A stretch of 64,000 bases of DNA from Phycisphaerae bacterium (GCA_022072445.1 JAJVHV010000020.1:62001-126000), one strand, 5' to 3'; numbered from the stretch's first letter, positions 42,892-53,731 are shown. Notes: generated by a model from the sequence alone, not told the origin. Translations and numbers: made by a program.

Positions 42892-43617
42892 TCACGTCAG
42901 CTCGCTAAACCTGTCCAGCAGGCCGAATCCGCCACCGGCAATCATCCGCCGCCGCGTGTAGTCACGCACCATCGAAATCGCCAGCTCCCGCTGCAGCGGG
43001 TGAATCACGGCACAGGCCGCCTCATACAGCGGCCGAACGCAACCCATCCAGGTCGGGATGAGCAACAGCGCCGCCGTCACGGCGCTGGCCACGTCTGGCA
43101 GCGACTCGCCGATGCTCCGGTACTGCTCCAACCGGCTCACAGTGGCATGTGCTGCGATGGCCCCCGCAATTGGAATCAGCAGCGACGCAAACATCGCCGA
43201 GGCGCAAAGCTGATATCGCAAGAGCGCTGCACGCCATGCCGGATTATTGCCGCACGTCGCCCGGAATCGCGCGAGCCCCAGCGAAAAGAAGGCCAATGAC
43301 GGAACGCCGAGGCACACCAATCCAGGGCTGCCGTCGCCGAGGGTTCCGGTCATTGCGCTGACGATCGCGATCGTCAGAGCGCCAACCAGCCCGACCAGCC
43401 CGACGAAGCAGAAGGTCGGAGACGTTTCGAGCTTGCGAAGCTGCTGCGAGATCATCCCGGCCGGCGGCATGGCGTCGCCGACCGGGTTGGCGAAGAAGCA
43501 CTCCGGGCAGCGCACCGGATCGCCTGCCAGACCGCGCAAGTTGTAGCCGCAGCGCAGGCAGTAAAGATCGAGCTCCACGACGGCGGGTTTGTCGATCTCG
43601 AGCGGCGCGCCGGACAT
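42892..43617 (-). CDS. Zinc-ribbon membrane protein of unknown function
   Basis: The start at 43617 has GGGAG before it and gives 241 residues; the frame is open upstream only as antisense of the ACT gene. The N-terminus carries a treble or ribbon-like zinc motif, LYCLRCGYNLRGL and VRCPECFFANP (two C-x2-C pairs), as seen in many planctomycete membrane proteins. Four hydrophobic helices follow (CFVGLVGLVGALTIAIVSA, PGLVCLGVPSLAFFSLGLA, LLIPIAGAIAAHATV, AVTAALLLIPTWMGCV). The function is unknown. Confidence 0.82.
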   Translation of the reverse strand: MSGAPLEIDKPAVVELDLYCLRCGYNLRGLAGDPVRCPECFFANPVGDAMPPAGMISQQLRKLETSPTFCFVGLVGLVGALTIAIVSAMTGTLGDGSPGLVCLGVPSLAFFSLGLARFRATCGNNPAWRAALLRYQLCASAMFASLLIPIAGAIAAHATVSRLEQYRSIGESLPDVASAVTAALLLIPTWMGCVRPLYEAACAVIHPLQRELAISMVRDYTRRRMIAGGGFGLLDRFSELT

Positions 43618-43744
43618 CGGCACACTCCCGGCCGCGCCGTGCGGCCTATCGAGTTTTAGGCGCCAGAACTGCGCCAAGACAAGCGCCAGGCGATATGCTG
43701 TCCGCGGCGCGCCTCGAGGACGGCGCCGAACGGAGAAGCCCGCG

Positions 43745-44341
43745 ATGCCCTTCATCATCCGCAAGGTCGATATCTGGGCGGTCGACATGCTCAATCGCCC
43801 GGGAATGCTTGCCCGCGTGCTCGAGTCGCTTTCGAACGCCGGCGCCAACCTCGAATTCGTCGTCGCGCGGCGCATCACAGAAAACACCTCGCGAGCATTT
43901 GTCGCCCCGATCCGCGGTTCCGCCCAGACCCGCGCCGCGCGCCAGGTCGACATGGTGCTGGCCAGCGGCATGCACTGCCTGCGCGTCGAAGGCCCCGACC
44001 GGCCCGGCCTGGGCGCCGAGTTGACGCGCCGCCTGGGAGACTCCAACCTGAATCTGCGCGGTCTCTCCGCCGCCTCGATCGAGGGCCGCAGCGTTTGCTA
44101 CGTCGCCTTCGCCGCCGAGAGCGACTGCCGCAAAGCCGCGACCATCCTGTCGAGGTCGCTGCGTAACGGTCCCGTCGGCATGACGCGAGCCGTCAAGGTC
44201 AAGGGCGACCACAAGCCACCGCGCATGGGCGGACCATCCGCGGCAAAGCCGGCGCGAACGAGTCGTCGGGTCCCGCAGCGGGCGTTGTCCACCCGCAAGA
44301 CGTCAAAACGCTCCGCCAAGGGCAAGCGCCGCCGCCGCTGA
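43745..44341 (+). CDS. Tandem ACT-domain protein with basic tail
   Basis: The ATG at 43745 follows GGAGAA and yields 198 residues. Two ACT domains are visible: about 7-70 (IWAVDMLNRPGMLARVLESLSNAGANLEFVV) and about 80-145 (LRVEGPDRPGLGAELTRRLGDSNLNLRGLS). ACT domains bind small ligands, usually amino acids, to regulate enzymes. Here there is no enzyme domain; instead a Lys/Arg-rich tail of about 45 residues (ending KRSAKGKRRRR) could bind nucleic acid or ribosomes. The neighbours (zinc-ribbon protein, gpmI) do not reveal its target. Confidence 0.85.
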   Translation: MPFIIRKVDIWAVDMLNRPGMLARVLESLSNAGANLEFVVARRITENTSRAFVAPIRGSAQTRAARQVDMVLASGMHCLRVEGPDRPGLGAELTRRLGDSNLNLRGLSAASIEGRSVCYVAFAAESDCRKAATILSRSLRNGPVGMTRAVKVKGDHKPPRMGGPSAAKPARTSRRVPQRALSTRKTSKRSAKGKRRRR

Positions 44342-44361
44342 ACTCGCGTCGCCCGCCGCCG

Positions 44362-45978
44362 TCAGACCATCAGCGGCCGGCCGGTCATCTCGGCGGGAAC
44401 GTCGAGCCCCATCATGCCCAGCGCCGTGGGCATCACGTCGGCCAGCCGCCCGCCGCCGCGCAGCTTCGCACCGCGAAACGCCTCGCCGAAGAGATAGAGC
44501 GGCACGGGATAGGTCGTGTGTGACGTGTGCGGCCCGCCCGTCCGCGGGTCGATCATCTGTTCCAGGTTGCCGTGATCGGCGGTGACGACGGCACACCCGC
44601 GCCGCGCCGTGATCGCCTCCAGCACCCGGCCGACGCATTCGTCGACCACTTGGCAAGCCCGCACTGCCGCCGGAAGCGAGCCGGTGTGGCCGACCATGTC
44701 CGGATTCGCATAGTTCAAAATCATCAGGTCGTCGATGCCCGTTGCGATCCTCTTCAGCATCACGTCCGTCAGCTCATACGCCGACATCTCCGGCTTGAGG
44801 TCATAAGTGCTTACTTTTGGCGACGCGACGAGCTGCCGCTCTTCGCCCGCAAACGGCTCCTCGCGGTAATCATTGAAGAAGAACGTGACGTGCGCGTACT
44901 TCTCCGTTTCCGCCGAGCGGAACTGCCGCAGGCCCAACCGGCTGACGTACTCGCCCGCGATGTTGGACATCCGCGGCTCCTTCGGAAACAGCACGCTGAC
45001 CGGCAGCCCGCTCTCGTATTCCGTCATCGTCGCGACCAGCACGTCGAGCCGCGGCCCGCGCGCAAAGCCCATCTCGCGCTCCACGCCCGTCCGGTCCTTC
45101 TCGCGAAACGGAAACGCGTCGAACGCGAACGCCTTGACGAGCTGCCGTGGCCGGTCGCCGCGGAAATTGAACGTCACGATCGCGTCGCCGGCGCGAACCG
45201 TGGCGACCGGGGTCCCGGCCGCGTCGACGATCGCCGTCGGCTCGACGAATTCGTCTCCCGCCATGTTGGGCTTGCTCGGCTGCGCGTAGTACGCCCGCAG
45301 CGCCTCATCCGCGCTCGTGGCCCGCTTGCCCGCCCCTTGCGTCAACAGCCGATAAGCCCGCTCCGTCCGCTCCCAGCGATTGTCGCGGTCCATCGCCCAG
45401 TATCGGCCGCAGACGCTGGCAATTCGCCCCACCCCGATCCGACTCAGCTCGCCCGATATCTGCTCGACGAAGCCGACGCCGCTGGTCGGCGGCGAGTCGC
45501 GCCCGTCCGTAAAACAGTGTACGTAAACTTCCTTCAATTCCTGCCGCGCCGCCGCCTCAACAATCGCCGTCAGGTGTGCCAGCCGCGAGTGCACTCCCGT
45601 GTCGCTGGTCAGTCCCAGAACGTGCAGGGCCGAACCGCGCTCCTTGCAGCGGGCGATAATTCGCGCCAGCGCCTCGTTGCGAAAAAACGACCCGTCGCGG
45701 ATCGCGCGGCTGATGCGCACCGACTCCTGATAAACGATCCGCCCGGCTCCGATATTCTGATGCCCCACCTCGCTGTTGCCCATCGTCCCGTCCGGTAGCC
45801 CCACGTCCTCGCCGCTGGTCGCGATCAGCGTGAACGGCCAGTCGCGCCGCAGCCGCGCGTCGACTTTCGGATGGGCGAGTTTGACGGCGTTGGCGTGGTC
45901 CCATTCGGCGTACGGGTTTTCCCCCCAGCCGTCGCGCACGATGACAACACACGGCCGGTTCTTGACGATGATGCTCAT
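44362..45978 (-). CDS. gpmI: 2,3-bisphosphoglycerate-independent phosphoglycerate mutase
   Basis: GpmI interconverts 3- and 2-phosphoglycerate in the cytoplasm with two metal ions and a phospho-serine intermediate. The 538-residue protein has VVIVRDGWGENPYAEWDHAN (metal ligand Asp), the catalytic serine in DGTMGNSEVGHQNIGAGR, HCFTDGRDSPPTSG, FNFRGDRPRQL and the second metal-site cluster NYANPDMVGHTG and VTADHGNLEQM. GGAG nine bases before the ATG at 45978 supports the start; the frame continues upstream without a suitable start. The length is slightly above the usual 510. It is the third lower-glycolysis enzyme in the window. Confidence 0.96.
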   Translation of the reverse strand: MSIIVKNRPCVVIVRDGWGENPYAEWDHANAVKLAHPKVDARLRRDWPFTLIATSGEDVGLPDGTMGNSEVGHQNIGAGRIVYQESVRISRAIRDGSFFRNEALARIIARCKERGSALHVLGLTSDTGVHSRLAHLTAIVEAAARQELKEVYVHCFTDGRDSPPTSGVGFVEQISGELSRIGVGRIASVCGRYWAMDRDNRWERTERAYRLLTQGAGKRATSADEALRAYYAQPSKPNMAGDEFVEPTAIVDAAGTPVATVRAGDAIVTFNFRGDRPRQLVKAFAFDAFPFREKDRTGVEREMGFARGPRLDVLVATMTEYESGLPVSVLFPKEPRMSNIAGEYVSRLGLRQFRSAETEKYAHVTFFFNDYREEPFAGEERQLVASPKVSTYDLKPEMSAYELTDVMLKRIATGIDDLMILNYANPDMVGHTGSLPAAVRACQVVDECVGRVLEAITARRGCAVVTADHGNLEQMIDPRTGGPHTSHTTYPVPLYLFGEAFRGAKLRGGGRLADVMPTALGMMGLDVPAEMTGRPLMV

Positions 45979-46124
45979 GGCGTGCTGCTCCGTCGCGGGG
46001 CCGACATTTCGTCGCGGTGACCGGCAGACATGGCCGCCGGCAGTCCCCATAATACACGCCGTGCCGACCGGCGGCTGCCGGCGGTTGGCGAGGCAACGAG
46101 ACGGTTCCTATCGGGTTCAAGAAC

Positions 46125-46865
46125 ATGCGAATCGAGAGCGGAGCCCCGCCGCGGGCGAAGATCGAGTGGCTGGTGTACACCGTGCTGTGCCTCGGTGTGG
46201 CGGGTTACTTCGTGTACGACTGGAAGGTCGGATACCCCAGCGCCAATCGCGAGGAGGCGCGCAAGCAACTGGCGCTGAAGCCGGAAGAGCCGCTGGAGCT
46301 GCGCGACAAACCCACGAAAGGGGAGTACGACGCGCTGTTGGCGGAGTTCGCCGCCAAGCGCACGCTTGGGGCGGACCGCGTCCGCAGCCTCGGCGAACCC
46401 ATCCGCCGGGCCACCGATCCGCAGAACGGCGAAGTCGCCGAGACGTTCGGCGACACGTTGGGTTACGGCGTCATCGTCTCGCGCGGCGGCGCGGTGACGG
46501 ACGTGCGGCCGTGGCGCGACTGGAAGCACTCGGCTTCGACCATCGAAGGTCAGATGTACTTTGCCGTTCTCTGCCTGCTGCTCATGCTCTATCCGCTGTC
46601 GCGTTTGATTCGCGCGCTGACGCTGCGCGTCGTGCTGGACGACGCCGGATTGGACTACGCCGGCAAGCGCGTCGGCTTCGACGCAATGACCGGATGGAAG
46701 AATTTTGACCGCAAGGGCTGGGTCGATCTGGTCTATCGCGGTGAGTCAGGCGAGGCGCTGCTGCGGCTCGATAATCAGCGCGTCAAGGGGTGGGACGCGC
46801 TGCTCGCCGCGATTTCGGAGAAGCGCGGCTTCAAGAACCCGGCCCGCGAGGAGCCCGCCCCATGA
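46125..46865 (+). CDS. Membrane protein with two helices, unknown function
   Basis: The 246-residue protein has a helix at about 14-30 ([20 protein letters not shown]) and another at about 147-165 ([19 protein letters not shown]), enclosing an extracytoplasmic segment; the C-terminal 80 residues ([38 protein letters not shown]) look like a small cytoplasmic beta domain similar to PH-like domains of membrane proteins. No family is named. The stop overlaps the start of the fucose-synthase-like gene (ATGA), so both are co-translated. Confidence 0.78.
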   Translation: MRIESGAPPRAKIEWLVYTVLCLGVAGYFVYDWKVGYPSANREEARKQLALKPEEPLELRDKPTKGEYDALLAEFAAKRTLGADRVRSLGEPIRRATDPQNGEVAETFGDTLGYGVIVSRGGAVTDVRPWRDWKHSASTIEGQMYFAVLCLLLMLYPLSRLIRALTLRVVLDDAGLDYAGKRVGFDAMTGWKNFDRKGWVDLVYRGESGEALLRLDNQRVKGWDALLAAISEKRGFKNPAREEPAP

Positions 46866-47824
46866 ACTGGGCCAACCAGCGCATCTGTGTCACCGGCGGT
46901 GCCGGCTTCCTCGGCTCGTTCATCGTCGAACGACTGATCGAGCGCGGAGCGCCGGAGCAGCGCATCATCATCCCGCGGCGCCGCGACTACGACCTGACGC
47001 GCGAGGTCGACGTCGAGCGGCTTTACGACGACGCCACGCCCGACGTGGTGATTCACCTGGCGGCCGAAGTGGGGGGGATCGGCGCCAATCGCACCAACCC
47101 CGGGCGGTTCTTCTTCGCCAACATGGCGATGGGCCTGCATCTCATCGAGCACGCCCGCCGCCGCAAAGTCCGCAAGTTCGTCCAGGTCGGCACGATCTGC
47201 GCCTATCCGAAGTTCACGCCGCCGCCGTTCCGCGAGGATGAGCTGTGGAACGGATATCCGGAAGAGACGAACGCGCCGTACGGCGTTGCGAAGAAGGCGC
47301 TGCTGGTAATGTGCCAGTCGTATCGGCAGCAGTATGGGCTCAACGCGATCTACCTGCTGCCGGTTAATCTCTACGGCCCGCGCGACAACTTCGATCTCGA
47401 GACCTCGCACGTCATTCCCGCCATGATCCGCAAGTTCTGGGAGGCGAAGCGCGACGCGGCGCCGGCAGTCGAGCTGTGGGGCGACGGCTCGCCGACGCGC
47501 GAATTCCTGTATGTGGAAGACGCGGCTGACGGCATCGTCGCGGCGGCGGAGAAATACGACGGCGCCGACCCGGTCAACCTCGGCAACGGCCGCGAGATCG
47601 CGATTCGCGACCTGGCGAAAACGGTCGCGGCCGCGGTCGGCTACACGGGGCGGATCGTCTGGGACACCAGCAAGCCCAACGGCCAGCCGCGCCGCTGCCT
47701 CGACGTCTCGCGGGCCCGCGAGCTGTTCGGATTCGAGGCCCGCACGCCGTTCGACGAGGGCCTGCGGCGGACGATCGCCTGGTACGCCGAACGCCGCACC
47801 GCAGTGCTTCAGCACGGCGGATGA
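46862..47824 (+). CDS. GDP-L-fucose synthase-like NAD-dependent epimerase/reductase
   Basis: The 320-residue protein is a short-chain dehydrogenase/epimerase. It has [19 protein letters not shown] (NADP-binding GxxGxxG), [33 protein letters not shown] and the catalytic Y-x3-K in [10 protein letters not shown]. The [10 protein letters not shown] and [19 protein letters not shown] segments are close to GDP-fucose synthases (Fcl/WcaG), which convert GDP-4-keto-6-deoxymannose to GDP-L-fucose for surface polysaccharide. No gmd gene is nearby, so the exact substrate is inferred from sequence likeness only. It shares an operon with the preceding membrane protein. Confidence 0.88.
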   Translation: MNWANQRICVTGGAGFLGSFIVERLIERGAPEQRIIIPRRRDYDLTREVDVERLYDDATPDVVIHLAAEVGGIGANRTNPGRFFFANMAMGLHLIEHARRRKVRKFVQVGTICAYPKFTPPPFREDELWNGYPEETNAPYGVAKKALLVMCQSYRQQYGLNAIYLLPVNLYGPRDNFDLETSHVIPAMIRKFWEAKRDAAPAVELWGDGSPTREFLYVEDAADGIVAAAEKYDGADPVNLGNGREIAIRDLAKTVAAAVGYTGRIVWDTSKPNGQPRRCLDVSRARELFGFEARTPFDEGLRRTIAWYAERRTAVLQHGG

Positions 47825-47922
47825 CGTTGGCGGGAACGAGTGAGCGGAAAGGCGGGAGAGCGCGCGAAATTCGTCGGTCACCGCTTCAATGAGTCGCGCC
47901 GCCGGTCGCGACCTCCGCAGGG

Positions 47923-49770
47923 CTACTCGAATCGTACATCGTCAACATACAGCTTGAATTCGCCGGGCTTGTCGCCCGCGCCGACGAACACGCCCATGAT
48001 GTCCGCGCCGGTGCAGTCGTCGAAGTCGCGGATACTGAAACGCTGCTCGCTCCACTCCTCGCCGGCTACGAATGGCTTCATGCTGGGCCGAAAACCGCGG
48101 GCCTTGGTAAAGAGCATGATCGAATAGCGGCGACCGTCGCCCTTGGCCTTGAACGCGAATGCCTTTTTCCCGGAGAGATTCGCCGGGGCCATCGGGACCG
48201 TGCCGGGGTAGAACATGACGCCCGCCCAGCGAGGCTGCGGCTCGCCGAGCGCGCCCATGACGTGCAGGCAGCCCTTGCTGCCACTCGCGCCGCCGGCCAC
48301 ACGCTCGAACCTCACTGTCGATGTGCCGCCGCGCATCTTGTCGGTCGATTCCATCCAGCCCGCGCCGAACCGCGCCTCCAGGCCATCGGCCTCGAAGTCA
48401 CTGACCAGGCCCGATTCCGATCCCGGCGGCGGGGGCAGGCTGGCGGCCTCGGTGGCCTCCTTGCGGGCTTTGGCGACGGTGCGCTGCCAGGAATCGCGAT
48501 CCACCCGTTGGCCGTTCTTCCATACACCGACGATTCTCCGCGTGGCCTTGATGTCCGCGGTCGGGTCGCCTTCGACCAGTAACAAGTCGGCTCGCAGCTT
48601 CGGCGCGATCCGCCCGCGATCCGTCAGGCCGAATTTCTCTGCCGGGAGCGCTGTAGCCGCGGCGAGCGCCTCGGCCGGCGTCAGACCTGCTTCGACCAGC
48701 AATTCCATCTCGCGGTGCATGCTGACGCCGTGCGACGTGCCGGGGTTGGGCGCATCGGTGCCGGCCAAAATGGCGACGCCGGCGGCCTTGAGCTTGCGAA
48801 GCGTGTCGGGCGGCACATCGGCCTTCGTCCGCGCGCTGGGCCGCCGGGGGAACGAGCCGCTCAGCTCCGCCGCAATCGTCGGCGAAATGCAGCCGGACAG
48901 TCCGGCGTCGTCGATCAGCGACTTGCCGCTGGGGACGCCCATCGCGCCTTCCAGCACGGTGAGCGTCGGAATCAGAAACGCCTTCTTCTCGGCGAACAGC
49001 TTCACGAACGCGTCGTCGATCGGCTCGTCGAGCCAGGTATGCACCAGCCCATCCGCCCCGGAGGCGATCGCGTGTTGTGCCGTTTCGCGCGAGCTGATGT
49101 GGACGACCGCGAGTTTCTTGTGCTTGTGGGCGGCGGCGATCACGGCCTCGATTGTCTCGCGCGAGAGTGAGGGCAGCTTGATGCCCAGCGTCACGCCGGT
49201 TTCGTGCACGATCTTGATGTAGTCGGACCCCTCCCTGATGCGCGCCTGCACCCATTCGTCGGCCTGCGACGGCTCGGTCAGCGTGGGGATCACGACACCA
49301 AACTGCGTTCCGTGCCCGCCAGGAACGGTCGCAAGCGTGCCGGCGGAGAAGAAGTCGGCCCGGTGGTAGGCGGTTCCCTCCACCTGAGCGCGGCGCATCT
49401 CGGCGGCGAACTCGTGCGGCGAGAACATGTCGAGCTCGGACGTCACGCCGAAGATGAGCGCTTGCTGGAGCATCTCCGCTGCAAACGTGTGCGTGTGGCA
49501 GTCGATCAGGCCGGGCAGGAGCGTGCGATCGGCGCCGTCAACGATCTCGGCGTCGGCGGGCGGCTGGAGATCAGCGGCCAGCGCGTCGATCCTGCCGTCG
49601 CGGACGAGCACGTTCAGCGGCTCGCGGGCGGACCGGCCGTCGAAAACGCGGACGGCGCGGAAGTAGGTCGGCGAATGCTCGGACTTCGGATCCCTCACCG
49701 GCGTCGACTGGGCTTGCGCACACCGCACGGAGAGGAGAGCGAGACCTGAGATCAGTGCACGAGTCAACAT
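47923..49770 (-). CDS. Exported amidohydrolase fused to a CIA30-like beta domain
   Basis: GGAGG before the ATG at 49770 sets a 615-residue protein with a signal peptide (LTRALISGLALLSVRCAQAQS). Residues about 40-440 are an amidohydrolase-superfamily barrel with LLPGLIDCHTHTF (HxH metal ligands), IKIVHETG, KLAVVHISS, GLVHTWLDE and ILAGTDAPNPG (metal-binding Asp). The C-terminal 150 residues (ESGLVSDFEADGLEARFGAGW to the end YVDDVRFE) resemble the CIA30 domain, a galactose-binding-like beta sandwich. Similar exported imidazolonepropionase-like hydrolases occur in many bacteria; the substrate is unknown. It stands alone between genes on the opposite strand and glyS. Confidence 0.87.
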   Translation of the reverse strand: MLTRALISGLALLSVRCAQAQSTPVRDPKSEHSPTYFRAVRVFDGRSAREPLNVLVRDGRIDALAADLQPPADAEIVDGADRTLLPGLIDCHTHTFAAEMLQQALIFGVTSELDMFSPHEFAAEMRRAQVEGTAYHRADFFSAGTLATVPGGHGTQFGVVIPTLTEPSQADEWVQARIREGSDYIKIVHETGVTLGIKLPSLSRETIEAVIAAAHKHKKLAVVHISSRETAQHAIASGADGLVHTWLDEPIDDAFVKLFAEKKAFLIPTLTVLEGAMGVPSGKSLIDDAGLSGCISPTIAAELSGSFPRRPSARTKADVPPDTLRKLKAAGVAILAGTDAPNPGTSHGVSMHREMELLVEAGLTPAEALAAATALPAEKFGLTDRGRIAPKLRADLLLVEGDPTADIKATRRIVGVWKNGQRVDRDSWQRTVAKARKEATEAASLPPPPGSESGLVSDFEADGLEARFGAGWMESTDKMRGGTSTVRFERVAGGASGSKGCLHVMGALGEPQPRWAGVMFYPGTVPMAPANLSGKKAFAFKAKGDGRRYSIMLFTKARGFRPSMKPFVAGEEWSEQRFSIRDFDDCTGADIMGVFVGAGDKPGEFKLYVDDVRFE

Positions 49771-50084
49771 GAACGTCCTCCTGGCGACTGATTCGCGACT
49801 GCCGGTCGAATATTTGAACGGAATCGATCGTGCGTGCGAAATCAGGCCGCTTCGCTCCCGCGCTCCGCTCAACCTCCCCCGTTGAGCCGCGAAGATTGTG
49901 ATTGCAGCGCCTACAGACGCAGGTGGCCCGATTCGTTCCGATACGCGCGCACAGGGCGGGCGGCCGAGCGGCGCGCCAGCCTTGCGCAGGCGACGACCAA
50001 TGCGCTGGTCGTCAGCAACTCGGTCGCGGCCCGCTGGTGGAATCTCCAGCGCGGCTCTTCAGAGTGCGGCGGGGGAGCCGTCCG
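49771..50084. other. Intergenic region between amidohydrolase and glyS
   Basis: About 314 bases upstream of the amidohydrolase and downstream of glyS, both on the minus strand. The only structure I see is a hairpin, GACGACCA (49992-49999) and TGGTCGTC (50006-50013) with a six-base loop, without a T run. Small plus-strand frames here are not supported. Confidence 0.6.
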
Positions 50085-51839
<1,755 letters not shown>

Positions 51840-51907
51840 CGGGCTGCTCCTTGAATAGACCGCGAATCCGGAATCCTATCGGAAAGACGCCCGTCGCTGA
51901 AACGCGC

Positions 51908-52276
51908 TTATTCGTCAAGCGCCGCGTCGTCGGGCAGCGGCGGCACCAGAGGCGGCAGGAGGCGAACCAACTCGGGAATGTGCGTTTCGACCACGCGCCA
52001 GAGACGCTCGTGCTCGATCGTCCCGTAGTGATGGGCAAGGATGTGCCGCTGTGCGACGATCTTCGTCCAGGGGATTTCCGGATGTGCCTGGCCAAACGGC
52101 TCACTCACGAAGCGCGCCGCCTCGCCGACAATCTCGATGCAACGTTCCGTAGCGAGCTGGAGCGTTCGATTCGACAAATACGTGGCGCGATCGGCGCCTT
52201 TTGTAATGAGGATCAGCGTGCGGGCGGCGTCAAGCATGTCCCAGAGATACGCGGCATCGTCCTTTTCAGGCGGCAT
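51908..52276 (-). CDS. HepT-like ribonuclease toxin (DUF86)
   Basis: The 122-residue protein is a DUF86/HEPN protein with the catalytic RX4HXY motif in QRHILAHHYG. HepT-type toxins cleave RNA and are silenced by a partner nucleotidyltransferase that AMPylates the tyrosine. That partner is the preceding gene (52266-52571), which overlaps it by 11 bases. The N-terminal helices (DDAAYLWDMLDAARTLILITKG) are typical. The pair is a common type VII-like toxin-antitoxin module and sits as an island between glyS and the VOC/cytochrome oxidase genes. Confidence 0.9.
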   Translation of the reverse strand: MPPEKDDAAYLWDMLDAARTLILITKGADRATYLSNRTLQLATERCIEIVGEAARFVSEPFGQAHPEIPWTKIVAQRHILAHHYGTIEHERLWRVVETHIPELVRLLPPLVPPLPDDAALDE

Positions 52277-52571
52277 ACAGGATCCTGCGGTTCGCGAGAA
52301 TCGAGCGCCGGCGAAACGGATTTCGCAGCGTCGACCTCTCGATCAGGTCGATCGGACGACCGAAAAGCTCGTGAAGTTCCCATTGCAGGTCCACCAGGTC
52401 GAGGGTGCTCCAGGGGGCGGCAGGCGCGAACGTCACCAGTACGTCGACGTCGCTGTCGGGGCGGAAGTCGTCGCGCAGGGCCGAACCGAACAGCGACAGC
52501 TCGACGATCTGCCAGCGCCGGCAGAGTTCGGCGATGGCGCCGCTCGATACGGATATTGATGCCCCGCTCAT
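52266..52571 (-). CDS. MntA-like minimal nucleotidyltransferase antitoxin
   Basis: The 101-residue product has the exact nucleotidyltransferase signature GSX10DXD (GSALRDDFRPDSDVDVLV) and later LDLVDLQWELHELFGRPIDLI, the standard minimal-NT fold. In characterised pairs MntA adds AMP to the HepT tyrosine and neutralises it. The gene precedes and overlaps hepT, the usual order for coupled expression. The first ten residues are a guess at the start, since no good ribosome binding site is seen. Confidence 0.9.
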   Translation of the reverse strand: MSGASISVSSGAIAELCRRWQIVELSLFGSALRDDFRPDSDVDVLVTFAPAAPWSTLDLVDLQWELHELFGRPIDLIERSTLRNPFRRRSILANRRILYAA

Positions 52572-52662
52572 CGATCGCCCGCACCCATTCTATCGAACCT
52601 CCTCCCGCTCCGAATCAAGCGCGGCGGATTCTGAAACCGACGCCGGCGCGGCGGCGCCTGGC

Positions 52663-53160
52663 TCAGCCCCGCCGGTCGTCGCCCTCATCATCCTCGTCCG
52701 CGTCGGCATCGTCCTCGTCGTCGTCCGCTTCGACGTCGTCGAGATCGTCATCCTCGGCGTCGTGATCGAACTCGCCGCCCTCGCGAACCTCGTAAAGGTC
52801 GAACGTGTTGCCGTCCGGGTCGGCGATAGTGACGCTGCGGGCCTCGGCGTACGACTCGATGTCGCCGATTTGCGTGCCGCCATGTTCCGTCAGCCGGGCC
52901 AGGGCGCCATCAAAATCCTCGGCGTACAGATTAAAGCTGATCTGCGGGCTGGCGCCGTGCTCGGGCCGACGGCCCTCCTCCCAGGGATCGACCGGCGCCA
53001 TGAGCACCAGCGCCGCCCCGCCTTCGGCGAATTCGAGCACGACGTAGCCAGTGTGGTCGCGCAGATTCCGCTCGACGACCCGCATGCCCGCGCCGGCCGA
53101 CCAGAAGCGCAGCGAACGCTCCAGGTCGGTGCTGAAGATCGTGATCTCGCCAATCCACAT
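52663..53160 (-). CDS. VOC-superfamily (glyoxalase-like) protein with acidic tail
   Basis: The likely start at 53160 (MWIGEITIFSTDLERSLRFW) gives 165 residues. Residues 1-120 are one VOC (glyoxalase/bleomycin-resistance/dioxygenase) fold with two beta-alpha-beta-beta-beta units; SVTIADPDGNTFDLYEV is the typical C-terminal motif. The last 40 residues are almost entirely Asp and Glu, an unusual addition that may be a disordered anion tail. The VOC part may need a partner chain or dimer to bind metal. Function unknown. It is the last gene downstream of the cytochrome oxidase string but may be unrelated. Confidence 0.85.
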   Translation of the reverse strand: MWIGEITIFSTDLERSLRFWSAGAGMRVVERNLRDHTGYVVLEFAEGGAALVLMAPVDPWEEGRRPEHGASPQISFNLYAEDFDGALARLTEHGGTQIGDIESYAEARSVTIADPDGNTFDLYEVREGGEFDHDAEDDDLDDVEADDDEDDADADEDDEGDDRRG

Positions 53161-53177
53161 GCGCCGCGACTCCAGAG

Positions 53178-53528
53178 TCAGGGCTGCACGGTCGCGGAGC
53201 GATCCGCGCCGAATTCGCACGGCTGGCCCGGCGCGGGCTCACCCGACCCAGCCGAAGCGCCTGGCGGACGTGCGGCGGGGCACGCAAACCCGCCCGGCAT
53301 CAGCGACGCGCGCCGCGCCCGCACGAACCAGAATGTACCCAGGCCGACAAAACCGCCCAGCACGATACCCGTCACCGCCAGGAGCAGCACGATCCCCTGC
53401 ACCGCGCCCTGCACAAGCGGGGAGTCCGGGTCGCCAAAGCAGACCGGGCAGGCCTGCGCGGCGGGGACCGCGAGCAGCACCAGCAACGCAAGCGACGAAC
53501 GGCGGCGTGGATTCGTCGGCCGAGTCAT
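53178..53528 (-). CDS. Small membrane protein of the cytochrome oxidase operon
   Basis: The 116-residue product has a signal-like N-terminus (SSLALLVLLAVPAAQA) followed at once by CPVCFGDPDSPLVQGAVQGIVLLLAVTGIVLGGFVGLGTFWF (two segments), i.e. a CPVCF motif then one or two helices, and a Gly/Pro/Ala-rich tail. A small exported protein with a CPVCFG motif next to oxidase genes could be a copper-handling or assembly factor, but no function is known to me. The ATG overlaps the stop of the 68-residue gene (ATGA). Confidence 0.78.
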   Translation of the reverse strand: MTRPTNPRRRSSLALLVLLAVPAAQACPVCFGDPDSPLVQGAVQGIVLLLAVTGIVLGGFVGLGTFWFVRARRASLMPGGFACPAARPPGASAGSGEPAPGQPCEFGADRSATVQP

Positions 53529-53731
53529 AGATAGCTCACGTGCTTCAGTTTTCGCAGAAACCAGACGCCATAGATTGGCAGTGCCACTCCAGCCAGAAGC
53601 GAGACGAGGGCGACGAGCAAGACGGGCGTTCCGCCGGCGCTGGCGTGAAAGGCGACGCCCCACGCTCCGAAGCCGAAGCAGAAGAGCGTGGCGACGGTCA
53701 GGAATATCACGTGGAACGCCTTGAGCGACAT
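53525..53731 (-). CDS. Very small membrane protein (68 residues) in the oxidase operon
   Basis: Two hydrophobic segments (FHVIFLTVATLFCFGFGAWGVAF and TPVLLVALVSLLAGVALPIYGVWFL) and little else. It lies between coxD-like and the CPVCF protein with a four-base overlap, so it is co-translated. It may be an oxidase accessory subunit; the family is not recognised. Confidence 0.75.
   Translation of the reverse strand: MSLKAFHVIFLTVATLFCFGFGAWGVAFHASAGGTPVLLVALVSLLAGVALPIYGVWFLRKLKHVSYL

Noticed and set aside
43618-44046. Upstream extension of the zinc-ribbon membrane protein
   Set aside because: It would be antisense to the ACT-domain gene; a good ribosome binding site lies before the start at 43617.
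51840-51907. T-box leader for glyS (also looked for before alaS)
   Set aside because: The gaps are short and show no T-box sequence or anticodon-specifier hairpin.
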